Shown piece by piece: positions 6,650 through 14,166 of a stretch of 40,911 bases of DNA (positions are counted from its first letter, which is position 1; every line of letters starts with the position of its first letter). A program made the position numbers and the translations under genes. The notes beneath the pieces are model-generated. The model searched no databases, was not told the DNA's origin, and saw only the letters and a program-made list of their open reading frames with translations. Location of the stretch: contig CAAGID010000020.1 of NCBI GenBank assembly GCA_900769815.1, positions 1 through 40,911 of the forward strand, written 5' to 3'. The stretch comes from Clostridia bacterium. Its GTDB lineage: Bacteria; Bacillota; Clostridia; Christensenellales; QALW01.

Positions 6650-6757
6650 TTGACACAGGCAGAGGCGTTCGTTTTTTGGGGTGGTGCAAGAATATTTACA
6701 AGTGCAGGACCTTTAATAGTTTACGGCTTAGTTTATTGAATAACAACATTGTTCTAA
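6650..6757 (+). pseudogene. truncated spoVAC 3' end, copy C
   Basis: After the junction TTGACACAGGCAGAGG, GGTGGTGCAAGAATATTTAC onward matches spoVAC codons for GAKMF through the end. The last bases, ACAACATTGTTCTAAC, are almost identical to the intact gene. About 24 bp between TTTACGG and TATGG are missing, and TGA replaces a Trp codon. Confidence 0.82.
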
Positions 6758-6759
6758 CA

Positions 6760-6790
6760 AAAAGGCCTGACCAATTCGGTCAAGCCTTTT
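6760..6790. terminator. bidirectional terminator, array block 4
   Basis: AAAAGGCCTGACC (6760-6772) pairs with GGTCAAGCCTTTT (6778-6790) with one mismatch; homologous to the hairpins at 2736 and 5217. Confidence 0.85.
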
Positions 6791-6798
6791 AATAAGAT

Positions 6799-7185
6799 TT
6801 AATCGTATTTTGAAATAATATAGTCGGGACGGGTTGCAGTATTGTTCTTAGTCCATATTTCATTATCGTAAGAGTAACAAATCACGCCAAGATCTGCTGA
6901 TTGAATCCAAATATTATAGGTGTCTTTTTCCCAACATATCCCCCAAAAATCAGATGTGCGAGCAGGAGTAAAAGTATATACCAGTTCATCTTTATTGTTG
7001 TATATCACAACATCCATAAAAGAGATGCCGTCTGTTTCTTTTATGCTTTGGATAGCATAATATTTTTGGTCATAACTATATGTTTTTTCGGAGGTAAAAC
7101 TACCCCAGTTTTCCTTTGAATCTTGGCTTTGGCAACCAACAAAAAATACAAAAATAAATAAAAATAAGCAGAGAAATTTTCGCAT
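6799..7185 (-). CDS. small lipoprotein of unknown function, array cargo 4
   Basis: 128 residues from the ATG at 7185, chosen because AAAGGAGG lies just upstream; an in-frame ATG 22 codons earlier has no binding site and lies next to the promoter. The signal peptide MRKFLCLFLFIFVFFVGC ends in a lipobox with Cys18. The mature part is about 110 residues, rich in Tyr, Trp, Ser and Lys, with beta-type alternation (YYAIQSIKETDGISFMDVVI) and no catalytic motif. It is probably anchored outside the membrane. Expressed from the shared promoter at 7207-7235 and ending at 6760-6790. No family recognised. Confidence 0.82.
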   Translation of the reverse strand: MRKFLCLFLFIFVFFVGCQSQDSKENWGSFTSEKTYSYDQKYYAIQSIKETDGISFMDVVIYNNKDELVYTFTPARTSDFWGICWEKDTYNIWIQSADLGVICYSYDNEIWTKNNTATRPDYIISKYD

Positions 7186-7206
7186 ATTAGACCCTCCTTT
7201 TGTTTT

Positions 7207-7235
7207 ATTATACCACACCGTTATTTTAATGTAAA
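7207..7235 (-). promoter_or_regulatory. array promoter, copy 4
   Basis: Minus strand TTTACA (7230-7235), 17 bp, TATAAT (7207-7212), with TGTGG before the -10. Confidence 0.85.
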
Positions 7236-7262
7236 TCTTTTTGTAAATCACTGAGTCCTATA

Positions 7263-7370
7263 TTGACAGCAGCAGGAGGCTACGTCTTAGGTACAGGTAC
7301 AAAAATGTTTATTATTGCAGGATCTGTAATCGCATACGGATAATTTATTGGATAATGAGTATCATATAAT
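7263..7370 (+). pseudogene. truncated spoVAC 3' end, copy D
   Basis: Junction TTGACAGCAGCAGGAGG, then codons matching LGTGTKMFIIAGSVIAYG, followed by the same 24-bp deletion as copy C, an early TAA, and TTTATTGGATAATGAG matching the YWI end. It is the copy furthest from spoVAC. Confidence 0.82.
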
Positions 7371-7389
7371 CTCTTAACTTTTTCTATCT

Positions 7390-7425
7390 AAAACACATTT
7401 GCCAGGTAATTGGTAAATGTGTTTT
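7390..7425. terminator. terminator closing the array, block 5
   Basis: AAAACACATTTGCC (7390-7403) pairs with GGTAAATGTGTTTT (7412-7425), with T-rich flanks. It directly precedes the Pho-box array at 7427. Confidence 0.82.
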
Positions 7426-7426
7426 A

Positions 7427-7482
7427 TTTTACATTGATTTTACATTGATGTGATTACAAATTTTACACCGGGAGTATAAAAT
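7427..7482 (+). promoter_or_regulatory. Pho-box array and promoter of the Na/Pi cotransporter gene
   Basis: Four half-sites: TTTTACA (7427), TTTTACA (7438), GATTACA (7452) and TTTTACA (7461), that is, steps of 11, 14 and 9 bp, then a -10-like TATAAAAT at 7475-7482. The 11-bp TTNACA repeat is the known form of PhoP/PhoB boxes in Firmicutes. The same layout precedes pstS at 9356-9411. Confidence 0.75.
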
Positions 7483-7545
7483 TAGTGTAAAAAGCAAATA
7501 AAATGCATTTTGCAAAAACTATTTATGAAAGAAGAGGTTATGTAA

Positions 7546-9294
7546 ATGGATATTTTTGACGTATTAACGCTTATAGGCGGACTTTGCCTGTTCCTTTTTG
7601 GAATGAATCTTATGGGCGACGCATTAGAGCGAAGTGCAGGCAGTAAACTTGAAATTATGATCGGAAAGCTGACTACCGGCAAACTTGCGGGACTTCTTAC
7701 CGGTCTTGGAGTTACTGCTGTTATTCAGAGCTCATCTGCAACAACGGTTATGGTTGTCGGTTTTGTAAACTCAAAGTTGATGACTCTAAAGCAGGCAATA
7801 CACGTAATTATGGGTGCTAATATAGGTACTACCGTCACAGCGTGGATCTTGAGCCTCAGCGGTATTTCGGGCAGTAATATATTCCTTAAACTGTTAAAGC
7901 CTTCATCTTTTACACCCATACTTGCACTTATCGGTATTGCTCTTTATATGTTTACAAAGAGCAACAAGAAAAAAGACATCGGTATTGTTCTTCTTGGATT
8001 TGCAACTCTTATGTTCGGTATGGAAACTATGACCGATGCAGTTGCAGGTCTTAAGGATATTCCCGAATTCCAAGAGATGTTCTTAATGTTCAAGAATCCT
8101 ATTCTCGGTGTTATCGCAGGTGCAGTTCTTACTGCTATTATTCAGTCAAGCTCAGCATCTGTTGGTATTTTACAAGCACTTGCGGCGACAGGTGCCGTTT
8201 CCTACGGTGCGGCAATACCAATTATTATGGGACAGAATATCGGTACTTGTATAACGGCAATAATTTCTTCCGTAGGCACAACGAAGAATGCAAGACGTGC
8301 GGCACTTGTACATTTATCATTTAACGTAATCGGAACGATTGTATGCTTAATAGCATTCTCACTTGTACAAGTACTGTTTGCTCCCGTATTACTTAATGAA
8401 GCTGCTACATTCGCAGGAATTGCAACTGCACACTCCATCTTCAATATTGTATGTACCTTACTCTTACTTCCAATGTCAGGACTTCTTGAAAAATTGGCAT
8501 ATAAGCTGATTCCCGATTCCAAAATGCCCGAAAAAGCATCGGAGCTTGATGAGAGACTTCTTACTACTCCTGCAATTGCTTTGGAATGTGCACATAACCT
8601 TACCTTTGATATGGCAAAGATAGCTACCGATGCGTTAAAAAGTAGTGTGGAATGTCTTGATACTTACGATAAAGCTAAGGCTGAAGCGATACGTGAGGCG
8701 GAAGATAAAACAGACCACTTTGAAGACGTTATCGGCAGTTATCTTGTAAAACTGAGCACCAAGCAGCTTAATGAAAACGAAGGTGCAATGGCTTCTATGC
8801 TTTTAAAAGCCATCGGTGACTTTGAGCGTATATCAGACCACGCCGTAAATATTCTTGAATCTGCTGAAGAAATGCGTGAAAAAGGCATTGTATTCTCCGA
8901 AAACGCAAAAGCGGAGATGAATTCATTGTGTGCGGCTACAACCGAAATTGTAACACTCTCTTATACTTCATTTGTTGAAAATAACGCTGAACAAGCGAAT
9001 CTCGTTGAACCTCTTGAACAGGTCATTGACAGAATGAAAGAGCTTCTCCGCACCCGACATATTGACCGCTTGCGTATGGGTGAATGCGGTATTGAAGCGG
9101 GCTTCGTCTGGAGCGACCTTATTACTAATATGGAGAGAGTTTCCGACCATTGCTCCAACATTGCAGGCTGTGTTATGGATATAAAAGAACAGAATATGAA
9201 TCTGCACGAATCTCTCAAACTGCTTAGAAGCGATAATGAGTTCTATAGAGAGAAATACACCGAATATACCAAAAAGTATCTTTCCTTTGTATAA
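7546..9294 (+). CDS. Na+/phosphate cotransporter with C-terminal PhoU-like domain
   Basis: 582 residues, the usual length of the NptA/YjbB type. It imports inorganic phosphate with sodium across the cytoplasmic membrane. The N-terminal 330 residues contain the two inverted Na/Pi-cotransporter repeats with the signature QSSSATT (61-67) and QSSSAS (200-205), each followed by a GxNIGT motif (ANIGTTVT, QNIGTCIT). Residues about 345-560 are a helical PhoU-like domain with ERISDHAVNI and ERVSDHCSNI metal-binding-type motifs. GAGG precedes the ATG by 8 bases. A Pho-box array drives it and a hairpin at 9326-9354 separates it from pstS, so it is a separate phosphate-starvation transcript beside the pst operon. 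Confidence 0.93.
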   Translation: MDIFDVLTLIGGLCLFLFGMNLMGDALERSAGSKLEIMIGKLTTGKLAGLLTGLGVTAVIQSSSATTVMVVGFVNSKLMTLKQAIHVIMGANIGTTVTAWILSLSGISGSNIFLKLLKPSSFTPILALIGIALYMFTKSNKKKDIGIVLLGFATLMFGMETMTDAVAGLKDIPEFQEMFLMFKNPILGVIAGAVLTAIIQSSSASVGILQALAATGAVSYGAAIPIIMGQNIGTCITAIISSVGTTKNARRAALVHLSFNVIGTIVCLIAFSLVQVLFAPVLLNEAATFAGIATAHSIFNIVCTLLLLPMSGLLEKLAYKLIPDSKMPEKASELDERLLTTPAIALECAHNLTFDMAKIATDALKSSVECLDTYDKAKAEAIREAEDKTDHFEDVIGSYLVKLSTKQLNENEGAMASMLLKAIGDFERISDHAVNILESAEEMREKGIVFSENAKAEMNSLCAATTEIVTLSYTSFVENNAEQANLVEPLEQVIDRMKELLRTRHIDRLRMGECGIEAGFVWSDLITNMERVSDHCSNIAGCVMDIKEQNMNLHESLKLLRSDNEFYREKYTEYTKKYLSFV

Positions 9295-9325
9295 AACACA
9301 TTAATGTGAGGAACTAATAATGATG

Positions 9326-9354
9326 GCGTCGCTTGTGTTACAGGTGGCGCTTTT
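9326..9354 (+). terminator. terminator after the Na/Pi cotransporter gene
   Basis: GCGTCGCTTGT (9326-9336) pairs with ACAGGTGGCGC (9340-9350) using several G-T pairs, followed by TTTTCTTTT. The T run merges with the first half-site of the next Pho-box array. Confidence 0.65.
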
Positions 9355-9355
9355 C

Positions 9356-9411
9356 TTTTACTCCGATTTTACACCGATTTGGTTACGGATTTTACAGCAG
9401 ACAGGTAAAAT
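9356..9411 (+). promoter_or_regulatory. Pho-box array and promoter of the pst operon
   Basis: TTTTACT (9356), TTTTACA (9367), GGTTACG (9381) and TTTTACA (9390): steps of 11, 14 and 9 bp, exactly as at 7427-7467, with a -10-like TAAAAT at 9406-9411. Likely the binding site of the response regulator encoded at 13492. Confidence 0.75.
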
Positions 9412-9475
9412 ATAACCGTAGTCGAGAGAATCGACAGATAAGAAGCCAATAATAAATCAAAAGGAGATTTTGAAG

Positions 9476-10276
9476 ATGAAAAAGATTATTAGTTTACTCA
9501 CAGTAGCAATGTTGCTCGTATGTGCGCTTACCGGATGTGGTGGCAACAAAGATGCAGTCGCAACAGACGGCTCTACCTCTATGAACAAGGTTATCGGTGC
9601 TTTAGGCGAAGCCTTTGAAGCCGACACCGGTATTACCGTAACCTACAATGCTACCGGTTCCGGCGCAGGCATTCAGGCAGTGCAGGAAGGCAGATGTGAC
9701 ATTGGTCTTGCAAGCCGTAACCTCAAGGATGAGGAAAAGGCAAACGGACTTGAAGGTGCAATCTTAGCCTTCGATGGCATCGCAATCATTGTAAATCCTA
9801 ACAACCCCGTTTCTGATCTTGGCGTTGAAACCATCGCAAAGATCTACACCGGCGAAATTAAGAATTGGAAAGAAGTCGGCGGCAATGATGCTGAGATCGT
9901 ACTCATCGGTCGTGAAGCAGGCAGCGGTACAAGAGATGGCTTTGAGTCTATTACAGATACTGAAGACAAATGCAAATACCGTCAGGAACTAACCTCTACC
10001 GGCGACGTTATCACAACCGTAGCAAGCAACCCCGGTGCAATCGGTTATGCTTCTCTTGCTTCTGTAAAAGATACCGTAAAGGCTCTTACAGTTGACGGTG
10101 TTGCACCGAGCGAAGAAACCATCAAGGATGGCAGTTACGTAGTACAGCGTCCCTTCGTTCTTGTAACCAAGAAGGATGCAACTCTCTCCGAGAGCGCTCA
10201 GAAGTTCTTTGATTACATTACTTCCGAAGCAGCAAACGAGATCATCAGCGGCGCAGGTGTCGTTCCTGCTAACTAA
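9476..10276 (+). CDS. pstS: phosphate ABC transporter, substrate-binding lipoprotein
   Basis: 266 residues from ATG 9476, chosen because AAGGAG ends 9 bases upstream; the TTG two codons earlier is too close to it. The lipobox LTGC gives lipidated Cys21, so the protein is tethered outside the membrane and hands phosphate to PstCA. Family marks: TDGSTSMNKVIGALGEAF near residue 30, which lines the phosphate pocket, GSGAGIQAVQEG, and GREAGSGTRDGFE with the phosphate-contacting Ser, Gly and Arg. First gene of the operon behind a Pho-box array. A hairpin at 10284-10311 separates it from pstC, the usual way pstS is made in excess over the membrane subunits. Confidence 0.96.
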   Translation: MKKIISLLTVAMLLVCALTGCGGNKDAVATDGSTSMNKVIGALGEAFEADTGITVTYNATGSGAGIQAVQEGRCDIGLASRNLKDEEKANGLEGAILAFDGIAIIVNPNNPVSDLGVETIAKIYTGEIKNWKEVGGNDAEIVLIGREAGSGTRDGFESITDTEDKCKYRQELTSTGDVITTVASNPGAIGYASLASVKDTVKALTVDGVAPSEETIKDGSYVVQRPFVLVTKKDATLSESAQKFFDYITSEAANEIISGAGVVPAN

Positions 10277-10283
10277 GGACTCT

Positions 10284-10311
10284 AAGCGACGGTGTTTTCG
10301 CACCGCCGCTT
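10284..10311 (+). promoter_or_regulatory. hairpin between pstS and pstC
   Basis: AAGCGACGGTG (10284-10294), loop TTTTCG, CACCGCCGCTT (10301-10311), one mismatch. There is no proper T run, so it is more likely an RNA-stabilising or partial-termination hairpin that favours pstS. Confidence 0.65.
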
Positions 10312-10331
10312 GTTCCCATTGAGGTTAAACT

Positions 10332-11204
10332 ATGAAGAAGAACAGATTATTTGAGAATATCGTACACGGCATATTTCTTATGCTCGGCTTAATAACCGTC
10401 GGCTGTGTTCTGCTCATAACGGTATATCTGATTATTTCGGGTATTCCTGCAATTCGGGAAATCGGGCTTTTTAATTTCCTTTTCGGCAAAGAGTGGGCAT
10501 CCACCGCCGCCGAGCCGAAATACGGAATACTGCCGTTTATACTGACAAGCGTGTACGGAACGGCGGGTGCAATATTGATTGGTGTCCCCATCGGATTCTT
10601 TACTGCCGTATATCTTTCTAAGGTGGCAAACAAAAAAGTCAGAGCTATTATCGAAGCCGCAGTCAACTTGCTTGCAGGTATTCCTTCGGTTGTATACGGT
10701 CTTGTCGGTATGCTCGTACTCGTGCCGGCGATCCGCGAGATCTTCAACGTGCCGGACGGAGCAAGTTTGCTTGCGGCAATTATCGTACTTGCCATAATGA
10801 TACTGCCGAACATCATAAAGGTATCTATCACGGCGCTGGATGCCGTACCGAAGGAATATGAGGACGCTTCTTTGGCTCTCGGCGCAACACCGACCGAAAC
10901 CTTTTTCAAGGTGTCTGTCCCTGCCGCAAAAAGCGGTATTGCCGCCGCCGTGGTGCTGGGGGTGGGTCGTGCCATCGGTGAAGCAATGGCGGTTATGATG
11001 GTGGCGGGTAACGTAGCCAATATGCCCTCCCTTTTTGAGAGCGTTCGCTTCCTTACCACAGCCGTTGCAAGCGAAATGGCATATTCAAGCCCCAGCAGCT
11101 TGCAGAGAAACGCTCTGTTCTCCATCGCCCTTGTGCTGTTCCTGTTTATTATGCTGATTAACGCTACGCTCAATTTCTTCCTCAAGCGTAATAAGGAGAA
11201 ATAA
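10332..11204 (+). CDS. pstC: phosphate ABC transporter permease PstC
   Basis: 290 residues with six hydrophobic helices (first at about 12-36, then within 68-95, 110-130, 145-165, 205-225 and 262-283). The ABC-permease coupling loop is visible at 177-199 as YEDASLALGATPTETFFKV, which docks on PstB. It pairs with PstA to form the phosphate channel. GAGG precedes the ATG and pstA begins two bases after the stop, so translation is coupled. The DNA looks richer in GC than the neighbouring accessory region, which may reflect core-gene codon choice. Confidence 0.96.
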   Translation: MKKNRLFENIVHGIFLMLGLITVGCVLLITVYLIISGIPAIREIGLFNFLFGKEWASTAAEPKYGILPFILTSVYGTAGAILIGVPIGFFTAVYLSKVANKKVRAIIEAAVNLLAGIPSVVYGLVGMLVLVPAIREIFNVPDGASLLAAIIVLAIMILPNIIKVSITALDAVPKEYEDASLALGATPTETFFKVSVPAAKSGIAAAVVLGVGRAIGEAMAVMMVAGNVANMPSLFESVRFLTTAVASEMAYSSPSSLQRNALFSIALVLFLFIMLINATLNFFLKRNKEK

Positions 11205-11205
11205 G

Positions 11206-12048
11206 ATGAACAAAAAAAGAAAACTATATATTGGCTGCATGCGTGGCGCAATGATTGTTTGTACCGCACTTACGGCGGCGCTTGTGCTGTTCCTTATGGG
11301 ATATGTGCTTATAAACGGCATCCCAAATATCTCTTGGGAACTGCTTTCCACCAAGCCGAGCTACTTAACTGAGAGAATCGGTATTTTGCCTGACATTTTG
11401 AACACGGTCTATATCGTACTTGCCACACTCGTGATTGTGTTACCTCTCGGCGTCGGTGCGGCGATTTATCTTACCGAGTACGCTAAAAATAAAAAGTTGG
11501 TGGCTATGATCGAATATGCCGCCGAAATCCTTTCGGGTATTCCGTCTATCATATACGGTCTTGTGGGTATGCTTCTGTTTTCCAACAACTTCGGAACGAG
11601 TCTGCTTGCCGGTGCGCTGACGCTCGTTATTATGAATCTTCCCACCGTAATGCGTACCACCCAAGAGAGCTTAAAGACCGTTCCGCAGAGCTATCGTGAA
11701 GGTGCTTTCGGCTTGGGCACAGGCAAATGGCGCGTCATCCGCACCGTAGTCCTTCCAGGATGCGTGGACGGCGTTATCACGGGTTGTATCCTCTCTGTCG
11801 GTCGTATCCTCGGTGAGTCGGCGGCTCTGCTCTTTACCGCAGGCTTTGCTCACGCTCTGAACGAAATTTTCACGGGACTGACGTCTCCCGGTGCAACCTT
11901 GACAGTCGCCCTTTATGTCTATGCCAAAGAGGAAGGCGAATTCGGTGTTGCCTTTGCTATTGCAGCAATTTTGATGATATTGACATTACTGATCAATCTG
12001 TCTGCCACGTTAGTTGGCAAATACTTCGCAAAAAGGAGAAACGTATGA
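11206..12048 (+). CDS. pstA: phosphate ABC transporter permease PstA
   Basis: 280 residues, six predicted membrane helices, with the coupling loop YREGAFGLGTGKWRVIRTVV in the second half and the PstA-typical SGIPSIIYGLVGM motif. It is the second half of the phosphate channel. AAGGAG at the end of pstC serves as its ribosome binding site, and the stop overlaps the pstB start (ATGA at 12045-12048). No defects seen. Confidence 0.96.
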   Translation: MNKKRKLYIGCMRGAMIVCTALTAALVLFLMGYVLINGIPNISWELLSTKPSYLTERIGILPDILNTVYIVLATLVIVLPLGVGAAIYLTEYAKNKKLVAMIEYAAEILSGIPSIIYGLVGMLLFSNNFGTSLLAGALTLVIMNLPTVMRTTQESLKTVPQSYREGAFGLGTGKWRVIRTVVLPGCVDGVITGCILSVGRILGESAALLFTAGFAHALNEIFTGLTSPGATLTVALYVYAKEEGEFGVAFAIAAILMILTLLINLSATLVGKYFAKRRNV

Positions 12049-12840
12049 GTGAAAGAAATACCCCAACCAACCTTGCGGTTGCTTGGGGACCCCATATAAT
12101 GACGGCTAAAGATCTGTGCCTTTGGTACGGTGACAATAAAGCCTTAAAAGATATAAGTATTGCCATTCCCGAAAAGAGCATCACGGCACTGATCGGTCCT
12201 TCGGGATGCGGCAAATCTACTTTCCTTAAAACCCTTAATCGTATGAATGACCTTATTCCGAGTGTAAAAATCACGGGAGAGGTTTGTTACAACGGTCGCA
12301 ACATATTTGATAAAGATATCGATGTAAACGAACTTCGCCGTAACGTTGGTATGGTGTTTCAAAAGCCCAATCCATTCCCAATGAGCATTTACGATAATAT
12401 CGCATACGGTCCTCGTACATACGGTATCACAAGCAAAGTTAAGCTCGACGAAATCGTGGAGCAGGGCTTCGTGATGCGGCTATTTGGGATGAGGTAAAGG
12501 ACAGACTTAAAAAGAACGCTATTGGTCTTTCGGGCGGTCAGCAACAGCGTCTTTGCATTGCCCGCGCTCTTGCTGTAGAGGCAAAGGTTCTCCTGATGGA
12601 CGAACCGACATCGGCACTTGACCCTATTTCCCTTCAAAAATTGAAGAACTTGCATTGAAATTAAAAGAAAAATATGCTATAATTATAGTGACTCATAATA
12701 TGCAGCAGGCAGTTCGTATATCTGACAATACGGCATTCTTCCTTCTTGGAGAGTTAGTAGAATTCGGCAAAACCGAGAAATTGTTCTCGCAGCCGAAGGA
12801 TAAGCGTACCGAGGATTACATTACAGGAAGGTTTGGGTGA
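12045..12840 (+). pseudogene. pstB: phosphate ABC transporter ATPase PstB, interrupted by two frameshifts
   Basis: All parts of PstB are present but in three frames. Frame 1 (12045 to about 12464) has Walker A GPSGCGKST (51-59) and the Q-loop MVFQKPNPFP. Frame 2 (about 12467-12634) has the signature LSGGQQQR and Walker B VLLMDEPTSALDP. Frame 3 (about 12634-12840) has the switch motif IIIVTHNMQQA and the C-terminus. Each junction is one base short: GAGCAG-GGCTTCGT where EQSLR is expected, and ATTTCC-CTTCAA where a TSK-type sequence is expected. As read, translation stops at 12497, before the signature motif, so no working ATPase would be made. Because the rest of the operon is clean, a consensus error is a serious alternative to gene loss. 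Confidence 0.9.
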
Positions 12841-12844
12841 TATT

Positions 12845-13488
12845 ATGAGAAGTAGATTCGATGAGCAGCTTAATGTGCTGAATAAAAAGATGATTGAAAT
12901 GGGTGCAGAATGCGAGAAACTGATCGCTCTCGTTGCCAAAGCTTTGTTAAATGGTAATGTAGAAGGCGCAAGGAAGGCAAAAAAGCAAGGTCACGAAATC
13001 GACCAAATGGAGCGCGAGATAGAATCAATTTGCTTAAAGCTTCTGCTTCAACAACAACCCGTAGCAAAAGATCTTCGTGTGATTTCCGCCGCCCTTAAAA
13101 TGATTACCGATATGGAAAGGATCGGAGATCAGGCTGAAGATATTGCCGAGATAATCCCGTTTCTTGACGGAAGAACCGGTGCAGAGTTTGCCGATTTCAA
13201 GCCTATGGCAGAAGCAACCTGCAAAATGGTAACGGACAGCATTGATGCTTATGTAAAGCAGGATGTCGCTCTTGCCAAAGCTGTAGCCGAGCACGACGAC
13301 GTTGTGGACGATGCCTTCAGCAGAATGAAAGATATGTTAATAAAAATGATATCCGAAAATAAAGCAGACGGAGAATACGCGTTGACCTTTTGATGATTGC
13401 TAAATATTTTGAGCGTATCGGCGATCACGCTGTGAATATCGCAGAGTGGGTTGAGTTCTCAGTAACGGGTATTCATAAAGGAGTGTAA
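12845..13488 (+). pseudogene. phoU: phosphate signalling protein PhoU, frameshifted near its end
   Basis: From ATG 12845 the frame encodes two PhoU helical repeats, with LLLQQQPVAKDLRVISAAL and ERIGDQAEDIAE marking the first. Near 13382 one base is missing (GCG-TT-GAC where GCG-NTT-GAC is needed). The reading then stops early, while the next frame continues LLMIAKYFERIGDHAVNIAE to TAA at 13488. PhoU links PstSCAB to the PhoR kinase, repressing the regulon when phosphate is ample. If the lesion is real, the truncated form lacks the second ERIGDH metal motif and the Pho regulon might be derepressed. This is the third one-base deletion within about 920 bp, so a sequence error must be considered. 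Confidence 0.9.
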
Positions 13489-13491
13489 AAT

Positions 13492-14166
13492 ATGATTTGG
13501 TGTGTTGATGATGATAGTACCATCCGTGAAATTGAAGTTTATACGTTAGAGCAGACAGGTTTTGAAGCCCGTGGCTTTTCCGATGGTATTTCTATGCTTG
13601 AGGCACTTAAAAATAAAAAGCCGAAGCTGATAATACTTGATATTATGATGCCGGAAATGGACGGACTTGAAGTTCTTAAAAAGCTCCGTTCAGAAGAAGC
13701 ATACAAAGATATCCCCGTAATTATGGCGACTGCAAAAGGCACCGAAATGGATAAGATCAGCGGACTTAATTCCGGTGCTGATGATTATCTGGTAAAACCC
13801 TTTGGCGTAATGGAAATGGTTGCCCGCGTAAATGCGGTGCTTCGCCGTGCGGTAAAGGAAAAAGTTTCATCCGATATTACAGTAGGCAATATAACGTTAA
13901 AAGAGGCTGAGCATAAGGTGTTTGTAGACGGCGAAAAGGTGGAACTGACTCACAAGGAATTTGAAATACTCAAGCTCTTTATAAAACATCCTAATATGGT
14001 GTTCTCAAGGGACAAACTGATGAGTGAAATATGGGGTTTTGATTATATCGGCGAAACCCGAACGGTTGATATGCATATAAAAACACTTCGTCATAAGCTG
14101 GGTAACGCCGGCGGTCAGATTAAGACGGTAATCGGCGTCGGATACAGATTGGAGAGCGGTGTATGA
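13492..14166 (+). CDS. phoB: OmpR-family response regulator of the phosphate regulon
   Basis: 224 residues. The receiver domain has the acidic cluster DDD at 6-8, the phosphorylation site Asp50 in LIILDIMMPEMDG, a Thr/Ser switch in MATAKG and Lys in LVKPFG. A winged-helix OmpR domain follows from about residue 125 (LTHKEFEILKLF, DMHIKTLRHKLG). It binds Pho boxes when phosphorylated by the kinase encoded next; the arrays at 7427 and 9356 are the natural targets. AAAGGAG lies just upstream inside the phoU 3' end, and its stop overlaps phoR by four bases. In Firmicutes the gene is also called phoP. Confidence 0.93.
   Translation: MIWCVDDDSTIREIEVYTLEQTGFEARGFSDGISMLEALKNKKPKLIILDIMMPEMDGLEVLKKLRSEEAYKDIPVIMATAKGTEMDKISGLNSGADDYLVKPFGVMEMVARVNAVLRRAVKEKVSSDITVGNITLKEAEHKVFVDGEKVELTHKEFEILKLFIKHPNMVFSRDKLMSEIWGFDYIGETRTVDMHIKTLRHKLGNAGGQIKTVIGVGYRLESGV

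Noticed and set aside
2778..7251. Array cargo as toxin-immunity cassettes displaced from a polymorphic toxin
   Set aside because: The repeated 3' end belongs to spoVAC, which is not a toxin, and none of the cargo shows a toxin domain; only the 137-residue protein is vaguely immunity-like.
10325..11269. Long minus-strand open frame opposite pstC
   Set aside because: It mirrors the GC-skewed codons of pstC; the plus-strand gene has clear PstC motifs and operon context.
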